Origin: JAIFWV01 sp964580495
GTDB lineage: Bacteria > Patescibacteriota > Doudnabacteria > UBA920 > O2-02-FULL-48-8
Direction of reading: 5' to 3'
Assembly (NCBI GenBank): GCA_964580495.1
Contig: CAZOKE010000033.1
Location: 1-5,407, forward strand
DNA length: 5,407 nucleotides
Shown here: positions 1-5,407 of the stretch, piece by piece
How positions within the stretch are numbered: position 1 is the stretch's first letter
Layout: each line of letters opens with the position of its first letter
Translations under genes and position numbers: made by a program
Notes under the pieces: generated by a model
Told to the model about the DNA's origin: nothing
The model's input: only the letters and a program-made list of their open reading frames with translations
The model's database searches: none

Positions 1-294
1 TATTTGACAGTCCCTGCTTTAGAAAATCTATCAGATTCGTTGATTTTTTGCCCAAATTGCGGAAATACATTCCATCGCTGGGGGCACAAACAATCTTTTG
101 ATGAAAAACGCTTGAAAAAGGAACTTCAAAATTTTACCATAGTTAACTTAAGGTTGATAGCTTTTTTTTGGCAAGATAAACCGACTGGTTTTTCAAAAAA
201 AATAAAATACTATATTAAACTCATTACCTTTCATTTAAGTCGTCAAATTTTGGGGGCTGATTATAAATTCTATATTAGAGCGAAAAAAATTTAA
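1..294 (+). CDS. Probable SAM-dependent methyltransferase, C-terminal part (5' end outside window)
   Basis: The reading frame is open from the first base and ends at TAA 292-294, leaving 97 visible residues, so the true start lies upstream. The visible part opens with a CPNCG motif followed by FHRWGHKQSF, then a helical, lysine-rich tail ending in a short KFYIRAKKI strand. From memory of the family, 'CPxCxxxFHRWGHxxSF' is typical of the C-terminal half of class I SAM-dependent methyltransferases in polysaccharide clusters, where it follows the Rossmann core. That core with its GxGxG SAM site is outside the window, so the assignment rests on this motif and the context alone. It would methylate a sugar or lipid-linked intermediate in the cytoplasm (inference). 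Its stop overlaps the start of the glycosyltransferase by one base, indicating an operon. Base composition is AT-rich, like the next gene. Confidence is moderate for the family and low for the substrate. Confidence 0.6.
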   Translation, partial: YLTVPALENLSDSLIFCPNCGNTFHRWGHKQSFDEKRLKKELQNFTIVNLRLIAFFWQDKPTGFSKKIKYYIKLITFHLSRQILGADYKFYIRAKKI

Positions 295-1430
295 TGACAG
301 AAATCAAAATTTGTTTTGTCTCGCTATACGCGTACCATTTATTTAATCCAAAAAACAACTCCAGATTCGGCGGAGCAGAATTGCAGCTATACTATTTAGC
401 TAGCTCATTGGCTGCTGACCCTGACTTTAAAGTGAATTTTATTGTCGGGGATTTCGGCCAACCCAAGATCGAGGAGATTAGAAATGTTAGACTTTATAAA
501 TTTTATAATCCAAAGAGGAAAATAAAATTTACCGGCTTAATCCTGGGTCTTTTTAGACTCTGGAAATTGCTTTCGAGAATTAATGCCAATCTTTATATAC
601 AAAGAGCCGCAGGATTAGAAACAGGAATTGTTGCTTTATACTGTCTTGTATACCATAAGAAATTTGTTTATATGTCCGCTTCCGATTTTGACTTAGGTGA
701 AAATATGCCACCTTGGATGTCAGGGATACAGGGTTATATAAGGTGGAAACTTTTCTTAATAGGTTTAAAAAAAGCAGATATGGTAATTGTACAACATAAG
801 ATTCAAGCTGAGGCTCTTAAAGAAAATTATGGAAGAGATTCTCTTATAAGAAATTCAGCGCATCCAATTGCAGGGAATATTGACTTAACTAATAAAAATT
901 TTTGTCTTTGGGTTGGTCGAGCAGATGCTATAAAACTCCCTGAATTATTTTTGAAGCTCGTGTCAGAATTTCCAGGAGAAAAATTTGTTATGGTAATGCC
1001 GGAATCTAGTGACCCTTTAATTTTTGAAAGAATAAAAAACTCTGTAAATAATTTTATTAATTTAAAATATATTGAGTTTGTACCTATCAGTGAAATAAAT
1101 CAGTATTTTGAAAAAGCAAAAATATTTATTAATACTTCTAAAGCAGAAGGCTTCCCAAACACTTTCGTACAGTCTCTAAAAAATAAAACCCCAATTTTAT
1201 CTCTGAACGTGGATCCTGATGGTATGCTGGAGAAATACAAGATGGGTATTTGTGCTCATGGTGATTTTGAACGGCTGAAAAGCGGTTTTAAGAAATTCTT
1301 AGAAGATGATCAGTCTAGGATACAGATGGGAGAGAATGGGTATAAGTATGCAAAAGAAAACCACGACCTACAAAAAATCGTGGAAAAGGACAAAGAACTA
1401 ATTAGGCGGCTTGTTCAAACCAAGTCTTAA
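294..1430 (+). CDS. GT4-family (GT-B fold) glycosyltransferase, 378 aa
   Basis: A cytoplasmic retaining glycosyltransferase that would add a sugar from a nucleotide donor to a growing lipid-linked glycan. The N-terminal domain begins with the beta strand IKICFVS (residues 4-10) and carries the FGGAEL motif (25-30), the loop near the acceptor/donor site in GT4 enzymes. The C-terminal donor domain starts at FCLWVGRADAIK (203-214), whose Arg209 and Lys214 match the usual phosphate-binding pair, and holds AKIFINTSKAEGFPNT (275-290). In the EX7E motif the first Glu is Glu285 but the second position is Gln293 (EGFPNTFVQ). The length is normal for the family. The ATG at 294 shares its A with the upstream TAA and has no Shine-Dalgarno sequence, so translational coupling is likely. 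The 3' end runs 29 bp into the 3' end of the convergent asnB-type gene. The gene is very AT-rich: bases 1021-1080 have 8 G+C in 60. Donor and acceptor cannot be told from sequence. Confidence 0.88.
   Translation: MTEIKICFVSLYAYHLFNPKNNSRFGGAELQLYYLASSLAADPDFKVNFIVGDFGQPKIEEIRNVRLYKFYNPKRKIKFTGLILGLFRLWKLLSRINANLYIQRAAGLETGIVALYCLVYHKKFVYMSASDFDLGENMPPWMSGIQGYIRWKLFLIGLKKADMVIVQHKIQAEALKENYGRDSLIRNSAHPIAGNIDLTNKNFCLWVGRADAIKLPELFLKLVSEFPGEKFVMVMPESSDPLIFERIKNSVNNFINLKYIEFVPISEINQYFEKAKIFINTSKAEGFPNTFVQSLKNKTPILSLNVDPDGMLEKYKMGICAHGDFERLKSGFKKFLEDDQSRIQMGENGYKYAKENHDLQKIVEKDKELIRRLVQTKS
1351..1383 (-). terminator. Candidate rho-independent terminator of the asnB-type gene
   Basis: On the minus strand a perfect 6-bp stem, CCACGA/TCGTGG (1378-1383 with 1361-1366), encloses an 11-nt loop and is followed directly by TTTTCTTTTG (1360-1351). 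It begins 18 nt beyond the stop codon at 1402, which is the expected place. It lies wholly inside the glycosyltransferase coding sequence, near its end. On the plus strand the same hairpin is not followed by T residues, so it should act only on minus-strand transcripts. The stem is short, so efficiency is uncertain. Confidence 0.5.
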
Positions 1431-3285
1431 GCCACATTCGCAGCATCAGCAACGCCCACAATTGGTTGGCGTTGTTTTGTTTATGCGTCCTATGGTCTTC
1501 TATTAACGTCATCATGGCTTCTCGCCTAAACCACCCGTAGCTAAGGAATTTTTCATCAAGCAGATTATCTTTTAAATATTCGTAAAGATGGCCGCGGAAC
1601 CAATGTTCTAGAGGCACTCCAAAACCTTGCTTTGGCCGATCAATACATTCGCGTGGCAACAAGTCGTAGGCTAACTGTTTGAGAATGTATTTTTTGTTCT
1701 GGCCGTGCAATTTCAGGTTGCCAGGAATTTTTGCAGTTAGTTCCAGGAATTCATGGTCGAGGAAAGGGGAGCGAACTTCCACAGAATGCGCCATTGAAGC
1801 GATATCGACTTTGACCAATAAATCATCCGGCAAATAAGTTTTTATATCAGTATAAAGGAATTTATCGAGCCAATTTTTGACATCTGGATTATCATAATAC
1901 TGTTCTAAGAAAGATTTCCAAGATGAATTTTTTACCGAAGATTTGAATTGTTCGGTATATAGATTATTTTTTTCGTCCTGGTCGATATAATCAATAATAT
2001 TTCTGTAAAAGCTCAAAGGATTACCCGAATAGGAGCTTAAGAATCGATATCCTTTTCGGAAAATTTTAAGCTTAGTGGTTTGGTATAAAACCCTGTTGAG
2101 TTCAGCTAACTGTTTCTTATTTGGAATCGCTGCCAAAGTTTTAAATAGTTTTGCCGCATTGTATCGGGAATAGCCAGCGAAATTTTCATCCCCGCCATCT
2201 CCGTTGAGGGCGACAGTTACATGCTTGCGGGTCAACTCCGATAAATACCAGGTCGGCAGGGCAGAGGAGTCGGCAAATGGTTCTTCGTAGTGATAAGCTA
2301 GTTTGGGAAGAATTTCGATGGCATTTGGTTCTACTATGAACTCCGTGTGCTTTGTGTGGTATTTTTCCGCAACCATTTCGGCATAAGGCAGCTCATTGTA
2401 GTCAGACTCCTTGAACCCGATAGAAAAGGTTTTCACCGGTTCTTTCATTATCTGCGACATGAGTGCTACTACCACGCTTGAATCAATGCCTCCTGAGAGG
2501 TGGGCACCCAAAGGCACATCAGAAATCAGGCGCAGATTTACAGATTCGGTCAATTTGTCCTTGATTTTTTGCTTCCAAACCTGTTCATCTAGGTTTTCTT
2601 TTGAGGTGTAATCCAAATCCCAATATTTCTGTTTAGTGATTTTCCCATCTTTGATCAGCAAATAATGGCCTGGTTCCAATTTGTAAATATTCTTAAACCC
2701 AGTTTTTGGATGGGGCACGTATTGGTATGTTAGGTATTCATCAATTGCTTCCAAATCCGGCTCTTTTTTTATTTCCGGATCTTCCAAAATCGCTTTCAGT
2801 TCAGAAGCAAAAGTTAAAGTTTTATCGTCAACGTAATATTTCAAAGGTTTTTTACCGATTCGATCGCGGGCCAAAAAAAGTTGCTGCAAATTTTTGTCCC
2901 AAATTGCAAACGCAAACATGCCGCGCAAATATTTCAGACAGTCGATCCCGTATTTTTTGTAAAGTTGGAGGATGATTTCGGTGTCGGTATGCGAGCGGAA
3001 TCTAACACCTTGCTCTTCCAAATCTTTCTTAAGTTGCGGAAAATTATAGATTTCGCCGTTGTAAGTAATCCAAGCTTGTTGCTGCTCATCGCTCATCGGC
3101 ATGTGCCCGGCATTTGTCAGATCTACTATTGCCAACCGACGCGAGCCTAAGCCGATTGGGCCATCAATAAAAACGCCCTCATCGTCAGGGCCTCGGTGGG
3201 CAAGCTTGTCAGTCATTTTTTTGATCATTTCAGGAGCGACCGACTTATCCTTCTTAAGATAAATTTTTCCGGCTATTCCGCACAT
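1402..3285 (-). CDS. asnB: Glutamine-hydrolysing asparagine synthase family amidotransferase, 627 aa
   Basis: AsnB-type enzymes hydrolyse glutamine and pass the ammonia to an adenylated carboxylate, giving asparagine from aspartate; relatives in glycan clusters amidate sugar carboxyls. The start is fixed by MCGIAG, since Cys2 becomes the N-terminal nucleophile. The class II glutaminase domain (about 2-205) shows RGPD (31-34), SRRLAI (48-53), YNGEIYN (75-81) and SHTDTE (98-103). The synthetase domain (about 235-625) has the ATP PP-loop SGGIDSS (264-270), EEPFADSSA (334-342), GDGGDE (362-367), the SVEVRSPFLDH stretch (501-511) and PKQGFGVP (551-558). All the usual catalytic motifs appear intact and the length is typical for bacterial AsnB. 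No Shine-Dalgarno sequence precedes the ATG. It is divergent from the glycosylphosphotransferase across 62 bp and convergent with the GT4 gene, overlapping it by 29 bp. Whether it makes free asparagine or modifies a polymer sugar cannot be settled; the location in a glycan cluster makes the second possible. Confidence 0.95.
   Translation of the reverse strand: MCGIAGKIYLKKDKSVAPEMIKKMTDKLAHRGPDDEGVFIDGPIGLGSRRLAIVDLTNAGHMPMSDEQQQAWITYNGEIYNFPQLKKDLEEQGVRFRSHTDTEIILQLYKKYGIDCLKYLRGMFAFAIWDKNLQQLFLARDRIGKKPLKYYVDDKTLTFASELKAILEDPEIKKEPDLEAIDEYLTYQYVPHPKTGFKNIYKLEPGHYLLIKDGKITKQKYWDLDYTSKENLDEQVWKQKIKDKLTESVNLRLISDVPLGAHLSGGIDSSVVVALMSQIMKEPVKTFSIGFKESDYNELPYAEMVAEKYHTKHTEFIVEPNAIEILPKLAYHYEEPFADSSALPTWYLSELTRKHVTVALNGDGGDENFAGYSRYNAAKLFKTLAAIPNKKQLAELNRVLYQTTKLKIFRKGYRFLSSYSGNPLSFYRNIIDYIDQDEKNNLYTEQFKSSVKNSSWKSFLEQYYDNPDVKNWLDKFLYTDIKTYLPDDLLVKVDIASMAHSVEVRSPFLDHEFLELTAKIPGNLKLHGQNKKYILKQLAYDLLPRECIDRPKQGFGVPLEHWFRGHLYEYLKDNLLDEKFLSYGWFRREAMMTLIEDHRTHKQNNANQLWALLMLRMWLKTWFEQAA
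1450..1482 (+). terminator. Candidate rho-independent terminator of the glycosyltransferase operon
   Basis: A perfect 7-bp stem, CAACGCC (1450-1456) with GGCGTTG (1468-1474), encloses an 11-nt loop and is followed by TTTTGTTT (1475-1482). It starts 19 nt after the glycosyltransferase stop codon at 1430. It sits inside the 3' coding end of the convergent asnB-type gene, where the same bases encode the NANQLWAL stretch (residues 605-612), so coding constraint could produce it by chance. Its placement and tract match a terminator for plus-strand transcripts. Confidence 0.5.
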
Positions 3286-3303
3286 TTTGTAAAAAGAAAT
3301 TAG

Positions 3304-3333
3304 TTGCGAATTGGCTGGCAGCTTCGGTATAAT
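3304..3333 (+). promoter_or_regulatory. Sigma70-type promoter of the glycosylphosphotransferase gene
   Basis: TTGCGA (3304-3309, four of six matches to TTGACA) and a perfect TATAAT (3328-3333) are separated by 18 bp. Transcription would start near 3340, about 8 nt before the ATG at 3348. That leaves no room for a normal ribosome binding site, so the message would be nearly leaderless. The -10 box lies inside the inverted repeat at 3322-3343, so a protein bound there would block it. Confidence 0.6.
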
Positions 3334-3343
3334 ACTACCGAAG
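3322..3343. repeat. Perfect 8-bp inverted repeat over the promoter: candidate operator
   Basis: The arms CTTCGGTA (3322-3329) and TACCGAAG (3336-3343) are exact reverse complements, separated by TAATAC. The site covers the -10 box and probable start point of the plus-strand promoter and lies in the 62-bp divergent spacer, where a regulator could control both asnB and the glycosylphosphotransferase gene. It is not followed by a T tract on either strand, which argues against a terminator. No regulator gene is in view. It could instead be a chance palindrome or an RNA hairpin of a longer transcript. Confidence 0.5.
3329..3334 (-). promoter_or_regulatory. Possible -10 box for the divergent asnB-type gene
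   Basis: On the minus strand TATTAT (five of six matches to TATAAT) lies face to face with the plus-strand TATAAT in the centre of the inverted repeat. Transcription from it would start near 3322 and give a leader of roughly 37 nt before the ATG at 3285. No good -35 box is found 16-18 bp upstream (the hexamers read CTTTTG, ACTTTT and GACTTT), so it is weak or needs an activator. It is the best candidate I see for asnB, at low confidence. Confidence 0.25.
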
Positions 3344-3347
3344 TCTT

Positions 3348-4655
3348 ATGCAAAAGTCTAGAAAAAACGAAGCTTTTTGGCTTTTGGCAGTGCCCTCTGC
3401 GGTGCTGTTTATTTTCGGCTTGTACCTGACGCTATCCATAAAATACCCGAGCCATGTGCACCAGGAATGGGGGAGGCACATTCGAGCTTTTGCTTTGGTG
3501 TATGCCATGTGGCTGGTGATCATGTTTGCACACAATCTATTTGATTTTCAAGTGTTGAGGCGGTACACGACTTTGGTTTTCAGCTTAATTTCCAGCATGC
3601 TGGTGTCATTGGTGGCGGCCATAATATATTTTTACTACCAACCTGAGTTTCTGTTGACTCCTCGGCGATTTTTGTTGCTGCATGTTTTACTGGTCACGTT
3701 TTTGCTTGCAGCCTGGTATTTGTTTGTAAAAACAATGATGGTGCGCCGGAATCCAGAAAATATTTATTTGTTTGCATTCGGTGACGAGCGCCATGTATTG
3801 GAAGAGGAAATTAAAAATCACAACTATTTGGGTTTCAGGTTGAAAGGCTATATCGGGGAAAATGATTTATCGCAGCTGCAGTTTGCTGACGGTGCCAGTA
3901 TCGTCTTTCCAGAAACTCTCCGGAGCCGGCCAGAGTTGCTGTCAAAATTTTATGATTTGCGAAAAAACCGAATAGCATTTTATAGTTATCACGATTTTTA
4001 CGAGGAATTGACGCGCAAAATCGACTTGACTTCGGTAAATGAATTTTGGTTTTTGGCAAATATTAATTATCAGAACAAACGTCGGGTTTACCATTTAGTT
4101 AAAAGAGGTTTCGATTTTGTATTTGGCTTACTCATGATGCTGGCATTTATAGTGACTTGGCCGCTTATTTCCCTTGCTATCAAATTAAACTCCAAAGGGC
4201 CGGTTTTGTTTATACAGGAACGAGTAGGTCAGAACGGCCAAATTTTCAGAATGTACAAATATCGCACTATGCGGGCGGGGGAAGGCAATACTTGGACACA
4301 AGAAAAGGATTCGCGAATTACTGGAGTCGGCAAGCTGCTGCGCCGGTTTCGCCTCGATGAGTTGCCTCAGTTCATCAATCTGCTTCGCGGCAACATGAGC
4401 CTGGTTGGCCCTAGACCCGAGCAGGTGGGGATTGTCGAGGCCTTGAAAAAACAGATCCCGTTTTTTGACGAACGGCACCTGGTCAAACCCGGCCTGACCG
4501 GCTGGGCACAATTAAATATCTATGCGTCGAGCTTGGAGGAGACCCGCCAAAAATTGCAATATGATTTGTATTACATAAAGAACCAGTCTCTATTTTTTGA
4601 CCTGGAAATTATTTTAAAAACACTGTATTATATTGTGGCTGGTTCGTGGCGATAA
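3348..4655 (+). CDS. Polyprenyl-phosphate glycosylphosphotransferase (WcaJ/PglC superfamily), 435 aa
   Basis: Transfers a sugar phosphate from a UDP-sugar to undecaprenyl phosphate at the inner face of the membrane, the first committed step of lipid-linked glycan assembly. The N-terminal part has about four hydrophobic segments (roughly 10-30, 47-62, 75-97, 107-127), followed by a soluble, weakly Rossmann-like region (about 138-240) like the CoA_binding_3 domain of WcaJ-type enzymes. The catalytic Bac_transf domain begins at KRGFD (252-256), has a hydrophobic helix with Pro272 that fits the re-entrant helix of this family, then GPVLFIQERVG (284-294), KYRTM (304-308), LDELPQ (336-341) with the expected catalytic Asp337-Glu338 pair, GPRPE (354-358) and PGLTGWAQ (381-388). 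At 435 aa it is slightly shorter than typical WcaJ (about 460). The ATG at 3348 is the first start possible, because the frame is closed by TAA at 3330, and it lies only about 8 nt from the predicted transcription start. Sugar specificity is unknown. Confidence 0.93.
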   Translation: MQKSRKNEAFWLLAVPSAVLFIFGLYLTLSIKYPSHVHQEWGRHIRAFALVYAMWLVIMFAHNLFDFQVLRRYTTLVFSLISSMLVSLVAAIIYFYYQPEFLLTPRRFLLLHVLLVTFLLAAWYLFVKTMMVRRNPENIYLFAFGDERHVLEEEIKNHNYLGFRLKGYIGENDLSQLQFADGASIVFPETLRSRPELLSKFYDLRKNRIAFYSYHDFYEELTRKIDLTSVNEFWFLANINYQNKRRVYHLVKRGFDFVFGLLMMLAFIVTWPLISLAIKLNSKGPVLFIQERVGQNGQIFRMYKYRTMRAGEGNTWTQEKDSRITGVGKLLRRFRLDELPQFINLLRGNMSLVGPRPEQVGIVEALKKQIPFFDERHLVKPGLTGWAQLNIYASSLEETRQKLQYDLYYIKNQSLFFDLEIILKTLYYIVAGSWR

Positions 4656-4661
4656 TTAAAT

Positions 4662-5407
4662 ATGAACAATAAAATCAAAACCGCAGCGGTTTCTATTTTT
4701 TTCTGCCTAGTTGGCGCAAGCGCTGGATATTTTTTTACGCATCGAATTGACATAAAAAAAGCCCAACAAACATTCAGGCAATTTTCATCTGTACGGGAAA
4801 AAGATGTCAACTTCAAGTTTATCAACCCTTTGTTAGCTTACGATTTACCCTACAGCAAGGAGTTTGGTGAGTTTACGGATCTGGATAATAAATTATCTAA
4901 ATTGGTAGATGATGAGAAGTTTCAAAATAAAGTTACGGATATTTCTATCTATTTCCGCAGCACCAACGGGCGTTGGGTCGGAATCAATGACGAACAACAA
5001 TATTATCCGGCCAGCCTCCTCAAAGTCGTAATAATGATTGCTTATTACCAGCAAGCCCAGAATAATTCTGCAATTCTTCAAACTCAGATTAAATATACCC
5101 CACAGATACAAGCTCAAGTGGCCAATTCTGAATTTGATTCGCCTTCTACCTTAACGGTTGGAAATAGTTATCCAGTTGACGATTTGATCAGCAGAATGAT
5201 TATTAATTCAGACAACGGTGCGGTTTATAGTTTATTGAGTATATTGGATGGAAATAATTTAGACGAAATTTACTCTGATTTAGGTTTGAACAGCCCAAGT
5301 AATGCCAATTACCAAATTTCTGTAAAAGATTATGCCTTGTTTTTCCGCATCCTTTATAACGCAACTGTTTTGAACCGGGAATATTCTGAAAAAGCCTTGA
5401 ATTTGTT
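4662..5407 (+). CDS. Membrane-anchored serine hydrolase, class A beta-lactamase/transpeptidase-like fold (3' end outside window)
   Basis: An open frame from ATG 4662 to the window end encodes 248 visible residues. Residues 7-25 are a single hydrophobic segment after a KIK stretch, so this is a signal anchor or signal peptide placing the rest outside the membrane. Residues 93-108 (DISIYFRSTNGRWVGI) form the opening strands of a penicillin-recognising fold. SLLK (118-121) is the S-x-x-K motif, with Ser118 the nucleophile and Lys121 the base, and SDN (183-185) is the second motif. The third motif, K-T/S-G, would lie past the window edge. Where class A beta-lactamases carry the omega-loop Glu166 (about 34 residues after SDN, here near residue 219), the sequence reads NANYQISVKDY with no glutamate. 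It may therefore be a peptidase or transpeptidase, or a binding protein, rather than a true beta-lactamase. It starts 6 bp after the glycosylphosphotransferase stop without a clear Shine-Dalgarno sequence, so co-transcription is likely. Confidence 0.82.
   Translation, partial: MNNKIKTAAVSIFFCLVGASAGYFFTHRIDIKKAQQTFRQFSSVREKDVNFKFINPLLAYDLPYSKEFGEFTDLDNKLSKLVDDEKFQNKVTDISIYFRSTNGRWVGINDEQQYYPASLLKVVIMIAYYQQAQNNSAILQTQIKYTPQIQAQVANSEFDSPSTLTVGNSYPVDDLISRMIINSDNGAVYSLLSILDGNNLDEIYSDLGLNSPSNANYQISVKDYALFFRILYNATVLNREYSEKALNL

Noticed and set aside
4..32. TTGACA at 4-9, a perfect -35 hexamer
   Set aside because: It lies inside the methyltransferase frame and the hexamer 17 bp downstream, TCTATC, is a poor -10 box. 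No gene starts just downstream.
2411..3150. Plus-strand open frames of 66-89 codons opposite the asnB-type gene
   Set aside because: They are antisense to a gene with complete family motifs, overlap one another in different frames and show no recognisable domains.
3322..3343. Inverted repeat read as a rho-independent terminator
   Set aside because: Neither strand has a T tract after the stem, and the site sits between two divergent starts, where no transcript needs to end.
4185..4511. Minus-strand open frame of 108 codons opposite the glycosylphosphotransferase gene
   Set aside because: It mirrors the most conserved catalytic part of the plus-strand gene; its composition follows from that gene and it shows no family motif of its own.
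4704..4706. Cys15 in the hydrophobic segment of the serine hydrolase as a lipoprotein attachment site
   Set aside because: The preceding residues IFF do not fit the lipobox, which needs a small residue just before the cysteine.

Overview
The window is a piece of a bacterial surface-glycan (exopolysaccharide, O-antigen or cell-envelope polymer) gene cluster. It carries five protein genes, two of them cut by the window edges, and no RNA genes, mobile elements or CRISPR arrays that I can see. Coding density is very high: the only non-coding stretches are 62 bp (3286-3347) and 6 bp (4656-4661). All four stop codons seen are TAA, and none of the starts has a clear Shine-Dalgarno sequence. The lineage cannot be fixed from this. 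A compact, moderately AT-rich genome of an uncultured bacterium, for example of the Patescibacteria (CPR) type, would fit, but that is inference.

Left block, + strand, 1-1430: the 3' end of a probable SAM-dependent methyltransferase with a CPNCG motif, then a GT4-type glycosyltransferase whose ATG overlaps the upstream stop (TAATG). This block is strikingly AT-rich.

Middle, - strand, 1402-3285: a complete glutamine-hydrolysing asparagine synthase-type amidotransferase (AsnB family). It is convergent with the glycosyltransferase, and the two coding regions overlap by 29 bp. A terminator-like hairpin for each gene lies inside the coding sequence of the other, 18-19 nt beyond the respective stop codon.

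Right block, + strand, 3348 to the end: a polyprenyl-phosphate glycosylphosphotransferase (WcaJ/PglC superfamily), which would start glycan assembly on the lipid carrier. Six bases later comes a membrane-anchored serine hydrolase of the class A beta-lactamase/transpeptidase fold, cut by the window end. The 62-bp divergent spacer between asnB and the glycosylphosphotransferase holds a strong sigma70-type promoter. Its TATAAT lies inside a perfect 8+8 bp inverted repeat, and it would give a leader of only about 8 nt.

Working together (inference): the phosphotransferase loads the first sugar phosphate on undecaprenyl phosphate, the GT4 enzyme and others outside the window extend the chain, the methyltransferase and perhaps the amidotransferase decorate sugars, and the serine hydrolase acts outside the membrane on the wall or polymer. 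I see no wholly new system. The points most worth a second look are the reciprocal terminators at the convergent overlap, the palindromic promoter, and the serine hydrolase with no recognisable omega-loop glutamate.
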